From: DATBQN01 sp963755825
GTDB taxonomy: Bacteria; Acidobacteriota; Thermoanaerobaculia; Multivoradales; UBA5704
DNA: 64,000 bases
Reading direction: 5' to 3'
NCBI GenBank assembly: GCA_963755825.1
Contig: CAVWLA010000003.1
Location: forward strand, 1,426,001 to 1,490,000
Shown: piece by piece, positions 1-6,914 of the stretch
Layout of the letters: the number at the start of each line of letters is the position of its first letter
How positions within the stretch are numbered: position 1 is the first letter of the stretch
Position numbers and translations under genes: made by a program
The notes under the pieces: model-generated
The model's input: the letters and a program-made list of their open reading frames with translations, nothing else
The model's database searches: none
What the model was told of the DNA's origin: nothing

Positions 1-932
1 AGCATCGAGAGGCCCTGGCGAAGCTGGTCGCCGGCTGCCGCAAGGTCGCCGCCCAGTACAGCCCGAACAACGAGCTGCCGTCCGTGTCGCGGCTCGACGC
101 CGGCACCGCCGAGCTGCTGCGCGCCGCCGGGCTCGAGCTCGCCTCGTCGGCCGATCTGGCGCAGCGCTTCGCCGCCACCTGGAGCGCGGAGCAGCTCGCC
201 GGCCACCGGCGGGCGAACGTCCATCTCCACGCCATCGTCCACCAGGCCTTCGGCCGGGTCGCCGCGGCGCTCGCCCACGGCGAGGAGCTCGACGAGCACA
301 CCGTGCAGCAATTCATCGTCGACGCCATCGACCAGGCGGGCATGTGGGCGGAGTCGCAGCCGATCGTCGGCGTCAACGCGCACAGCGCCGACCCGCACTA
401 CCAGCCGAGCCGCGAGGGCTCGTCGCCGATCCGCCGCGGCGACTTCCTGCTCATCGACCTGTGGGCGAAGGAGAAGGCCGCCGGGAGCGTCTACGCCGAC
501 ATCACCTGGTGCGGCGTCTGCGCCGCGGCGCCGACCGACCGCCAGGCGGAGATCTTCGCCCACGTCGCCGGCGCCCGCGACGCCGCGCTGGCGCTGGTGC
601 GCAGCCGCTTCCCCGCCGAGCCGGTGGCCGGTTACGAGGTCGACGACGCGGCGAGGCAGGTGATCGTCGCCGCCGGCTACGGCGACCGCTTCATCCATCG
701 CACCGGCCACTCGATCGGCATCTCAGACCACGGGCAGGGCGCCAACATGGACAACCTGGAGACGCACGACACCCGCCGCCTGCTGCCGATGACCGGCTTC
801 TCGATCGAGCCCGGCATCTACCTGACCGGCGACTTCGGGGTGCGCAGCGAGATCAACGTCGCGCTGACGGCGGACGCCGCCGAGGTGACCGGCGGCGAGC
901 CGCAGCGCGAGCTCCTCCGCCTGCTCGCCTGA
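1..932 (+). CDS. M24-family metallopeptidase (Xaa-Pro aminopeptidase-like), 5' end outside window
   Basis: The reading frame is open from the left edge (phase starting at base 3), so the true start lies upstream and only the C-terminal part is visible. The pita-bread fold of M24 peptidases is recognisable from its five metal ligands in order: the Asp of LIDLW, the Asp of YADIT, the His of HRTGHSIG, the Glu of SIEPGIY and the Glu of RSEINV. All are intact, so the enzyme should be an active dinuclear-metal aminopeptidase or prolidase acting on X-Pro peptides in the cytoplasm. The family assignment is firm. The exact substrate cannot be read from the sequence. The next gene lies 70 bp downstream on the same strand and has its own promoter-like box. 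Confidence 0.9.
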   Translation, partial: HREALAKLVAGCRKVAAQYSPNNELPSVSRLDAGTAELLRAAGLELASSADLAQRFAATWSAEQLAGHRRANVHLHAIVHQAFGRVAAALAHGEELDEHTVQQFIVDAIDQAGMWAESQPIVGVNAHSADPHYQPSREGSSPIRRGDFLLIDLWAKEKAAGSVYADITWCGVCAAAPTDRQAEIFAHVAGARDAALALVRSRFPAEPVAGYEVDDAARQVIVAAGYGDRFIHRTGHSIGISDHGQGANMDNLETHDTRRLLPMTGFSIEPGIYLTGDFGVRSEINVALTADAAEVTGGEPQRELLRLLA

Positions 933-990
933 CCCGCCGGTCGGCGGTCGCTCGGCGGACGGCCGTCACCCGCGCGACCGCCGAGCCTGC

Positions 991-1002
991 TAGCCTCTCG
1001 CC
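991..1002 (+). promoter_or_regulatory. Candidate leaderless promoter (-10 TAGCCT, 6-nt gap to ATG)
   Basis: TAGCCT at 991-996 fits a TANNNT -10 box and is followed by six bases and then the ATG at 1003. Transcription starting about seven bases after the box would begin at the start codon itself. No Shine-Dalgarno sequence is visible before this ATG. The same spacing recurs at several other genes in the window. Confidence 0.4.
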
Positions 1003-1956
1003 ATGGCTGGCAGCGATCGATCGGGAGCCGGGAGGCCGGGCGCGGAGGAAGGCCAGCCGCGGGACGGCGAGTGGCGCGCCGATGCTCTCGCGCGGAGCCA
1101 GCACAGCCGGCTCGAGGACGAGATCCGCGCTCCGGCCGAGGACCACGACGCCCTCCGCGCCGCCGACCTCTGCGCCGAGCTCAGCCGCGACCTGCTGGCG
1201 GATTTCGCCCCCGCCCTCGCCTTCCTGGCACCGGAGGAGCGCCGCCGCGCGCAGGCTCTCCTCGCCTACGGCCGCACGCTGTTCGATTTCGCCCGCCAGC
1301 GCGGCATCGAGGGCGAGCGCCTGGCCGCCATCAACCGCTTCGAGTTCACTCTGGAAACCGCGCTGTCGGGGACGGCCGTGGGGCAGCCGATCTTCGTCGC
1401 CATGGCGGCGGCGCACGGTCGCCGGCCGTGGTCGGAGGGGGCGCTCTCGGCCCTCGCCTCGGCGGCGCGGCGGCGCGCCACCCGCGACCGGCCGGGCTCG
1501 TCGCGCGAGGCCGATGCCGCGGCCGAGCGCCTGGTGGCGGCGATCACCGCCGCCCTCCTCGGCGAGCCGGCGCCGCCCGAGCTCCTCGGCTTCGCCGCCG
1601 CGCTGGTGCGGCTCTATGCGCTGCAGAACCTGGGGCCCGAGGCGCGCGCCAACCGGATCTCCATCCCGGCCGCCGAAGCGCCGGACGCCGGCGATCTGCT
1701 CGCCGATCCCGCGGCGCTCCTCGCCGCCGCCAGGCGCGAGTGCCAACGCCTGCGCCCGCGCCTGCTGCGAGCGCCCCGCGGGCTCGTCGACCTGCCGCCG
1801 GGCTACCGGCGGGCGGCCGTCTTCTCGCTCCTCGCCGGCCTGCGCCTGTTGAGCGTGATCGAGGATGGCGGCGACGAGCTCCTCTCCAACCCGCCGCACT
1901 TGGGTCTCCTCGCCCGCCTGGCGCTGCTGGCGCGCGCGCGCTGGTTCCGGCTCTAG
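1003..1956 (+). CDS. Degenerate squalene/phytoene synthase-like protein
   Basis: The 317-residue product resembles squalene/phytoene synthases in overall order: an N-terminal helical part with NRFEFTLETALSG followed by GQPIFVAMA, a middle segment LQNLGPEARANRISIPA that matches the family's 'ILxDVxEDxRRGRxYLP' region, and a C-terminal LLSVIEDGGDELLSNPP segment. The two Asp-rich motifs that bind the Mg-diphosphate are not preserved: the first site reads roughly DFARQ and the second NLGPEA. From this I infer a family member that cannot do normal head-to-head prenyl condensation, perhaps a pseudoenzyme or one with another role. The first 40 residues are polar and probably disordered. The ATG is chosen because of the -10 box six bases upstream. 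Confidence 0.6.
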   Translation: MAGSDRSGAGRPGAEEGQPRDGEWRADALARSQHSRLEDEIRAPAEDHDALRAADLCAELSRDLLADFAPALAFLAPEERRRAQALLAYGRTLFDFARQRGIEGERLAAINRFEFTLETALSGTAVGQPIFVAMAAAHGRRPWSEGALSALASAARRRATRDRPGSSREADAAAERLVAAITAALLGEPAPPELLGFAAALVRLYALQNLGPEARANRISIPAAEAPDAGDLLADPAALLAAARRECQRLRPRLLRAPRGLVDLPPGYRRAAVFSLLAGLRLLSVIEDGGDELLSNPPHLGLLARLALLARARWFRL

Positions 1957-1984
1957 CAGGCAGCCGCGGCCAGCCGGGGCCGCC

Positions 1985-2281
1985 TCAGGCGGTCTTGCTG
2001 GCCTTGACCGGCTTGGCGGCGCGGCTGAAGCGCTCCTGCACCTCGCCGATCCACTTGTCGAGGTACTTCTCGCGGTCCTTCCGCTTGTTGAGGTCGTGCG
2101 TGGGGCTGCGCAGCGGCAGCTCCTCGTACTGCTCGCCCGACTTGCTGAAGACGGAGGCGGAGATCACATGGTAGTAGTTGCGGGGCGTGATCCGGACGCG
2201 CTCCGGGCCGAAGGCCGCGTCGAGCTTCTGGATGGCCCAGCGGTACGACTCTTCACGCGGGTGCAGCTGACGGTCGCTCAT
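1985..2281 (-). CDS. Conserved-looking hypothetical protein, 98 aa
   Basis: I do not recognise this small soluble protein. It is charged, with a basic C-terminal tail (FSRAAKPVKASKTA), no membrane segment and no cysteines. It has a compact central part with PRNYYHVISASVFSKSG. It converges on the preceding gene with only 28 bp between stops. Codon usage has the strong G/C third-position bias of its neighbours, which supports it being real. The ATG at 2281 is preceded on the minus strand by TAATAT at an 8-nt distance and no Shine-Dalgarno, so the message may be leaderless. Confidence 0.65.
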   Translation of the reverse strand: MSDRQLHPREESYRWAIQKLDAAFGPERVRITPRNYYHVISASVFSKSGEQYEELPLRSPTHDLNKRKDREKYLDKWIGEVQERFSRAAKPVKASKTA

Positions 2282-2382
2282 GCCGGCCTATATTACGCCT
2301 TCCGAGCCCAAAAGTGAAAACTCTGGTGATCAAATCAGTCCTTTAAGTTCTGCAGAAATGCAAGCGCGCGAAGCTCGCCGGC

Positions 2383-3093
2383 TCAGAGCGAATCGCCCGG
2401 CTGCAGCGTCAGCACCTCGCACTTGACGCCGAGATCCTCGAGCGCGGTGACCAGCTGCTCCGGCGTGCCGGTGAGCTTCGGGAAGGTGCCCCAGTGGATG
2501 GGGACGACCTTGCGAACCTCGAGGTAGCGGCAGGCGCGGGCGGCGTGCAGCGGGTCCATGGTGAAGAGGTCGCCGATGGGGAGGAAGGCGAGCTCCGGCC
2601 GGTAGATCTCGGCGAAGAGCTGCATGTCCGAGAAGAGGGCGGTGTCGCCGGCGTGGTAGAAGGTATAGCCCCCCTCGAGGCGGACGATGAAGCCCGAGGC
2701 GACGCCGCCGTAGATCGTCCGTCCCTCGTGCTCGAACGAGCTCGAGTGGTCGGCGCGCACCATCGAGACCTGCATGCCGAGGAGCTCCTGGGTGCCGCCC
2801 GGGTTCATCCCCGAGCAGTTCTCCACCCCCTGCGAGGAGAGGAACTCGCAGAGCTCGAAGCCGGCGATGACGTGGCGCGGGCGGTGGCGCTTGGCGATCT
2901 CCAGGGTATCGCCCAGATGGTCCGAGTGGGCGTGGGTGAGGAGGATGGCGTCGACCCGCTCGAAGCTCCTCCGCGCCGGCGGGCAGCGCGGATTGGAGAC
3001 CCAGGGGTCGATCAGCACGACCTCTCCGCTCGGCAGGTCGCAGCGCACCGCGGAGTGGCCGAGGTAGGTGAAGGTGGGGCGAGGATGGCTCAT
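2383..3093 (-). CDS. UPF0173-type metal-dependent hydrolase (metallo-beta-lactamase fold)
   Basis: The 236-residue product is a complete small metallo-beta-lactamase fold protein. The N-terminal TYLGHSAVR and VLIDPW strands, the metal motif THAHSDHLGD (HxHxDH), a second His in MVRADHSSS, FYHAGDTALF (the bridging Asp) and the C-terminal VPIHWGTFP are in the order of the UPF0173/YtkL group. Members are cytoplasmic hydrolases whose physiological substrate is unknown. The start ATG at 3093 has AAGGAG about ten bases upstream. It faces DUF2269 across a roughly 100-bp divergent intergenic region. Confidence 0.88.
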   Translation of the reverse strand: MSHPRPTFTYLGHSAVRCDLPSGEVVLIDPWVSNPRCPPARRSFERVDAILLTHAHSDHLGDTLEIAKRHRPRHVIAGFELCEFLSSQGVENCSGMNPGGTQELLGMQVSMVRADHSSSFEHEGRTIYGGVASGFIVRLEGGYTFYHAGDTALFSDMQLFAEIYRPELAFLPIGDLFTMDPLHAARACRYLEVRKVVPIHWGTFPKLTGTPEQLVTALEDLGVKCEVLTLQPGDSL

Positions 3094-3192
3094 GGTGGCA
3101 TGCTCCTTGGCGGCCGACGGGTTCGGTCTGGATTCTAGCCCGGCAGCCTTCTGCTAGAGTCGCGCCAGCGAACCAAGGCGGCGAGGCGAACG

Positions 3193-3669
3193 ATGGCGAT
3201 GACCAACCTGATCCTCTTCTTCCACATCCTGGCGGCGCTCTGGCTCGCCGGCGGCTCCTTCGCCGGCGCGGTGGTGCGGGCGCAGACGCGGCGCGCCAAC
3301 GATCTTTCCGCCAAGGTCTTCGGCCTGCGGCTCGGCGTCCGCCTGGGAAAGATCTACATCACCCCCGGGGCGATCGTCGCCGGCCTCATCGGCTTCTATC
3401 TCGTCACCGCTCGTGGCTTCACCTTCGCCACCGCCTGGGTGCAGGCGTCGGCGGTGCTCTATCTCCTCATGCTCGGCATCAGTCTCTTCTACCTCATGCC
3501 TCGCCTGGGCCGCACCCTCGCCGCCGCCGAGGCCTCGCTCGCCGCCGGCCAGCCGAACGCGGAGCTCCTCCGCCTTTCCGGCGCCAAGCTGCCGGGGATC
3601 CTCGCCGACGTCAACTCGCTGGGGATCGTCGTGCTCACCTTCCTCATGGCGGTGAAGCCCGGAGCCTGA
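3193..3669 (+). CDS. DUF2269-like integral membrane protein
   Basis: A 158-residue protein with about four hydrophobic helices: near the N-terminus (LILFFHILAALWLAG), then ITPGAIVAGLIGFYLVTA, VLYLLMLGISLFYLM, and a C-terminal GIVVLTFLMAV. A His in the first helix (FFHILAA) is typical of DUF2269 and of related small haem- or copper-associated membrane proteins. The biochemical role of the family is not established. The ATG is followed two codons later by another ATG. The purine-rich stretch AAGGCGGCGAGG upstream is a weak ribosome-binding site. The arginase-fold gene follows in the same direction 46 bp downstream and could share a transcript. Confidence 0.75.
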   Translation: MAMTNLILFFHILAALWLAGGSFAGAVVRAQTRRANDLSAKVFGLRLGVRLGKIYITPGAIVAGLIGFYLVTARGFTFATAWVQASAVLYLLMLGISLFYLMPRLGRTLAAAEASLAAGQPNAELLRLSGAKLPGILADVNSLGIVVLTFLMAVKPGA

Positions 3670-3715
3670 GGGCGGCGATGACTCCGACACGGCAGCGGAT
3701 CGGGCGGCGCCTGCC

Positions 3716-4597
3716 GTGAGATCCGTGCCCAAGCCCGAGCTCGAGCTCATCGTCGTCCCCTACGAGGTCGAGAAGGACGACAGCGCGGCGGCCCGCGGCC
3801 CCGCCAGTCTCCTCTCCCGCGGCTTCGCGGCGCGGCTCGCCGCGGCCGGCCTCACCGTCCATCAGAAGGAGATCTGGGCGCGGCGCGAGGATCTCGCCAG
3901 CCGCGCGGAGACGGTCGCCGACCTCGGGCGCTCGACCGCCCGCGCGGTGGCGAATGCGCGCTCGCGCGGCCGCTTCCCCCTCGTCCTCTCCGGCGGCTGC
4001 CTGGCGGCGATCGGGGTGGTGACCGGCCTCGAGCGGATGGGCCGCGACCTCGGGCTGATCTGGGTCGACGCCCACGGCGACTTCAACACGCCGGAGTCGA
4101 CGCCGAGCGGCTACTGGGACGGCATGGCGCTCGCCGCCGTCTGCGGCCGCAGCCTGCCGGAGGTCTACAAGGAGGTCGAGCTGCGGCCGCTGCACTACCG
4201 CAACGTCGCCCACCTCGCCGGCCGCGCCTTCGATCCGCCGGAGGTCGAGGACATCCGCCGCCTCGACCTGACGGTGATCCCTCCCGACCGCCTCTGCAGC
4301 GAGGAGGCGCGCCAGGCGATCGAGCGCTGCGTCGGCGGCGCCCAGGCGGCCCGCGGCGGCCGCGAGATCTATCTCCACGTCGACGTCGACGGCATCGACC
4401 CGCGGGACGCCCCGGCGGTCAACTTCCCGGTCCCCAATGGACCAGCGGTCGACGATCTCCTGAGCTGCCTCGCCGGCCTCCCCGCTCCCGCCGCCATGAC
4501 GCTCGCCGGCCTGCAGTTCGAGCGCGTCGACGAGGATCATGCCCAGCGCACGGTCGACACCTGCGTGCGCCTGGTGCAGAGCCTCGTCGGCGGGTAG
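3716..4597 (+). CDS. Arginase/agmatinase/formiminoglutamase-fold protein
   Basis: This 293-residue protein has the ureohydrolase signature motifs in order. DAHGDFNT (Asp118, His120, Asp122) and DVDGIDP (Asp223, Asp225) supply most of the binuclear manganese site. The first motif, normally GGDHS, reads SGGCLAAIG, so the usual His ligand is a Cys (residue 95). Members of the superfamily carrying Cys at this place exist, so activity is plausible but may differ in metal or substrate. It probably hydrolyses a guanidino or amidino compound, but which one is not evident. The start is GTG at 3716, as no better start is in frame. A strong hairpin lies about 60 bp beyond its stop. Confidence 0.82.
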   Translation: MRSVPKPELELIVVPYEVEKDDSAAARGPASLLSRGFAARLAAAGLTVHQKEIWARREDLASRAETVADLGRSTARAVANARSRGRFPLVLSGGCLAAIGVVTGLERMGRDLGLIWVDAHGDFNTPESTPSGYWDGMALAAVCGRSLPEVYKEVELRPLHYRNVAHLAGRAFDPPEVEDIRRLDLTVIPPDRLCSEEARQAIERCVGGAQAARGGREIYLHVDVDGIDPRDAPAVNFPVPNGPAVDDLLSCLAGLPAPAAMTLAGLQFERVDEDHAQRTVDTCVRLVQSLVGG

Positions 4598-4653
4598 CTC
4601 GCCCGAGGACCTCGGCCCACCGAGCCCGGCGTCGGCGCTCGAAGGCGCCGAAT

Positions 4654-4690
4654 ACAAAAAGACAGCGGCCGCTCACGCGGCCGCTGTCTT
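4654..4690 (-). terminator. Rho-independent terminator for the ArsR gene
   Basis: A perfect 14-bp inverted repeat (arms 4659-4672 and 4677-4690, loop TCAC) is followed on the minus strand by TTTTTGTATT. It lies about 60 bp beyond the arsR-like stop. The U-run is on the minus-strand side only, so it mainly serves that gene, though the hairpin may also stop readthrough from the arginase gene. Confidence 0.85.
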
Positions 4691-4749
4691 CGAATCCGGC
4701 GCCCGCCTCCGCCAGAAGGGCGGAGATGGGCTGGCGTCAGATCGCCCGG

Positions 4750-5097
4750 TCAGACCTGAAACTGCTTGAAGAAGTTGTCCCGCAGCTTGGTGTTGAACGG
4801 GTGCTCGGTCAGGCGGTAGTAGATGGTCTGCGCGTCGCGGCGCGGCGCCACCAGGCCGTAGGCCTTGAGCTTCGCCAGGTGCTGGGAGACCGCGGAGACC
4901 GAGACGCCGAGCATCTCAGCCAGATCACAGACGCACAGCTCGCGCATGTTCTCGAGAAGATAGAGGAGCTTCAGGCGGGTCGAGTTCCCCGCCAGGTTCA
5001 TCAGCTCCGCCGCTTCCTCGATATCCGGCGTGCCCTCCAGGTTCTGCCGGATCTGGGCCATTTCCTTCTGGGTCATGTTGGGCGCCTCGCCTTTCAT
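4750..5097 (-). CDS. ArsR/SmtB-family winged-helix transcriptional repressor
   Basis: About 115 residues with the ArsR winged helix-turn-helix: NSTRLKLLYLLEN, then LCVCDLAEMLGVSVSAVSQH as the recognition region, and QTIYYRLTEH as the wing. The ELCVCDLA segment carries the Cys-x-Cys seen in the alpha3 metal site of classic ArsR repressors, so metal or arsenite/antimonite sensing is possible. I see no resistance gene next to it. The ATG at 5097 is chosen over one nine codons earlier because GGAGGAAGG sits just upstream of it. It appears to be a single-gene unit ending at the terminator at 4654-4690. The upstream region is AT-richer than its surroundings and includes TATAAT on the same strand. 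Confidence 0.88.
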   Translation of the reverse strand: MKGEAPNMTQKEMAQIRQNLEGTPDIEEAAELMNLAGNSTRLKLLYLLENMRELCVCDLAEMLGVSVSAVSQHLAKLKAYGLVAPRRDAQTIYYRLTEHPFNTKLRDNFFKQFQV

Positions 5098-5489
5098 CGC
5101 TTTCCTTCCTCCAAGTGAAGTCATCCGTCACTCAATCTTCCCCTCCGCACCGAGGCTCGGGGGCGCTAGATCAACCTACCTACGTTCTCGTTCAAACTCT
5201 ATTATACGCACTCAACTCTGAAAATCCAGGGGCGGAAGTAATTTTCGTCGATTTTTTTGTCACGTTCTCGGCGTCAGCCGCACTTATAGATGCCCAACAC
5301 AGCTCGTGCGAATTTCATTCCCACCGAAGAAGACCTCTTCCGCTCCATGTCCTTCGGCTGTTTCGTGTCCCCGGGAGCAGGAACCGGGACGCTTTTCAGC
5401 ATGTGAGATTCATTTTGGTTCCTCAGACGGGGTCGACAGAGGGGACAGGCAGGTCCCGCGCGGGGCGATTTCTCGGCCTTTCGCCGCCC
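5098..5489. other. AT-richer intergenic region upstream of the ArsR gene and selenoprotein gene
   Basis: About 390 bp with no convincing gene. It is the most AT-rich stretch nearby. On the minus strand it carries a perfect TATAAT (5201-5206) inside TGCGTATAATAG, a plausible -10 for the ArsR gene, though I could not find a good -35. The 9-mer TTATACGCA at 5202-5210 recurs in the inverted repeat at 25586-25619. Short open frames cross the region but have neither family resemblance nor the local codon bias. Confidence 0.5.
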
Positions 5490-5510
5490 TATAATCGCCG
5501 CGAAGGAGGT
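5490..5510 (+). promoter_or_regulatory. -10 box and Shine-Dalgarno for the selenoprotein gene
   Basis: TATAAT at 5490-5495 is a perfect -10 hexamer. AAGGAGGT at 5503-5510 is a full Shine-Dalgarno placed five bases before the ATG at 5516. No clear -35 is seen 17 bp further upstream. The 13-mer CCCTATAATCGCC around the -10 also occurs directly before the methylmalonyl-CoA mutase gene. Confidence 0.6.
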
Positions 5511-5515
5511 CACGG

Positions 5516-5758
5516 ATGCCCCACGATTTGACCATCGAGTACTGCACGGTCTGAAACTACTACCCCCGCGCCGCCGGTCTGGCGGAAGAGATCAAGTCCC
5601 GATTCGGCGTCGAGCCTCGCCTGGTGAAGGGGACCGGCGGCCGCTTCGAGGTGACCCTCGGCGGCGAGCTCCTCTTCTCGAAGAAGGCGAGCGGCCGCTT
5701 CCCCGCTCCCGGTGAGATCACCGAAGCTCTCCGCGAGAGGCTGCCGGCGAGCTCGTAG
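5516..5758 (+). CDS. SelW-like (Rdx family) selenoprotein with in-frame TGA = Sec13
   Basis: Reading from ATG 5516 through one TGA gives an 80-residue protein ending at TAG 5756-5758. It begins MPHDLTIEYCTVU and continues NYYPRAAGLAEEIK. This is the thioredoxin-like Rdx fold (SelW/SelT/SelH) with its CxxU redox motif, Cys10-Thr-Val-Sec13, and the usual following (N/K)YxPRAxxLAxEI helix. The rest includes the beta strand FEVTLGGELLFSKKASGRFP, which matches the SelW C-terminal half. The ATG has an excellent Shine-Dalgarno, and a SECIS-like hairpin sits at the correct distance after the TGA. A normal gene caller sees only a stop and misses it. Rdx proteins are small thiol/selenol oxidoreductases of uncertain substrate. 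The next gene may overlap its last 47 bases. Confidence 0.88.
5552..5585 (+). promoter_or_regulatory. Sec-UGA codon and bacterial SECIS hairpin
   Basis: The TGA at 5552-5554 is followed by 21 bases and then the loop GGTCT (5576-5580). The loop is closed by the perfect stem CCGCC (5571-5575) with GGCGG (5581-5585). An apical GGUCU loop is the SelB-binding hallmark of the E. coli fdhF element. The UGA-to-loop spacing lies in the known bacterial range. The hairpin is inside the coding sequence, as expected in bacteria. Confidence 0.82.
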
Positions 5759-6914
5759 CAAGCTCCTCGCCCTCGTCGCGCCGAGCGGAGCATCCCTGAC
5801 CGCCAGCGGCCTGCCGCACCTCTCGAGCCTCGGCCTCGCCGCGGCGGCGGCCCTCCTCGCCCTGGCGCTGCGCACCGAGGAGCGGCGGCGGCAGGCGCCC
5901 GCCCTGCCGCCGCCGCTCGCCAAACCGGCCGAGGTCACCGTCCTGCTGCCGCTGCGCGACGAGGAGGAGAACGTCCTCCCCTGCCTGGACGGCCTCCTGG
6001 CGCAGACCGCGAAGCCAGCGATCCGCGCGATCGACGACGGATCGACGGACGCCACGGCGCGGCGGCTCGCGGCGCGGCGGCGGGGCGAGGCGAGCCTGCA
6101 GACGCTCGCCGCCGGACCGCTGCCGCCCGGCTGGCGCGGCAAGTCTCACGCCCTGGCGGTGGGCGCCGCCGGGGTGTCCTCTCCCTGGCTGCTGCTGACC
6201 GATGCCGACACCCGCCATCACCCGGAGCTCCTGGCGCGGGCGGCGGCGGCCGCCGCCGCCTATCGGCTGGACGCCGTCTCCCTCGCCGGCACCCAGGAGG
6301 CCGCCGGCCTCGTCGAGCGCCTGCTAATCCCCGCGGTCTTCGCTCTCCTCGACACCTCTCTCGGCAGCTGGGAAGCGGCCGCCATGGGAGACGGCCCGCC
6401 GGTCGCCAACGGCCAGTACATCCTGCTGCGCCGAGCGGCCCTCGAGGCCGTCGGCGGCTTCGCCGCGCTCGAAGGCGCCGCGATGGACGACGTGACCCTC
6501 GCGGTCCGTCTCCGCGCCGCCGGCTTCCGCACCGGTTTCTTCCGCGCCCCCGGTCTCCTCACCGTGCGCATGTACCGCGGCGCCCGCGGAGTCGTCCACG
6601 GCTGGCGGCGCAACCTCGGCGGTCTCTACGGCGCGCGGCCGGCGGCGGCCGCGGCGGTCCTCGCCTGGCTCGCCCTGCCGCCGCTCGCGCTCGCCTTCGC
6701 CCTGGCGACCGGCCGGCTCCTCTCGGCGGCGATCCTCTGGGCCGGCGGCGCCGCCGCCTCGGCGGTCTTCCGCCGCGGCAGCGGCCAGCCGCCGGCCTAC
6801 GGCCTCCTCTATCCGCTCGACGCGCTCCTCCTTGCCGCGGTGCTGGCGGGCGGCGTGGCCGACTGGCGGCGGGGACGGCTGGCGACCTGGAAAGGCCGGG
6901 AGATGAAGCTCTAG
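5712..6914 (+). CDS. Family 2 glycosyltransferase with C-terminal membrane segments
   Basis: A GT-A fold glycosyltransferase. VTVLLPLRDEEENVLPCL starts the nucleotide-binding domain, IDDGSTDATA and LLTDADTRHHPE carry the Asp residues for sugar nucleotide and metal, and GAAMDDVTLAVRLRAAG corresponds to the acceptor/catalytic 'ED' region. One hydrophobic segment precedes the domain and about three follow it, so it is membrane-bound. The fold resembles the HpnB/CrtQ-like glycosyltransferases used on lipid acceptors, but the acceptor is unknown. The start is uncertain: GTG at 5712 overlaps the selenoprotein gene by 47 bases, and no ATG or GTG occurs between there and the catalytic domain, so a rare start or translational coupling is possible. 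It converges with the next gene, overlapping four bases at the stops. Confidence 0.75.
   Translation: MRSPKLSARGCRRARSKLLALVAPSGASLTASGLPHLSSLGLAAAAALLALALRTEERRRQAPALPPPLAKPAEVTVLLPLRDEEENVLPCLDGLLAQTAKPAIRAIDDGSTDATARRLAARRRGEASLQTLAAGPLPPGWRGKSHALAVGAAGVSSPWLLLTDADTRHHPELLARAAAAAAAYRLDAVSLAGTQEAAGLVERLLIPAVFALLDTSLGSWEAAAMGDGPPVANGQYILLRRAALEAVGGFAALEGAAMDDVTLAVRLRAAGFRTGFFRAPGLLTVRMYRGARGVVHGWRRNLGGLYGARPAAAAAVLAWLALPPLALAFALATGRLLSAAILWAGGAAASAVFRRGSGQPPAYGLLYPLDALLLAAVLAGGVADWRRGRLATWKGREMKL

Noticed and set aside
5115..5531. Open frames in the ArsR/selenoprotein intergenic region
   Set aside because: No ribosome-binding site, no family resemblance and codon usage unlike the window's genes.
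5552..5554. TGA as a nonsense mutation in a former Rdx gene
   Set aside because: It falls exactly at the CxxU position and is followed by a proper SECIS hairpin, and the rest of the frame is intact. A random stop would not do this.
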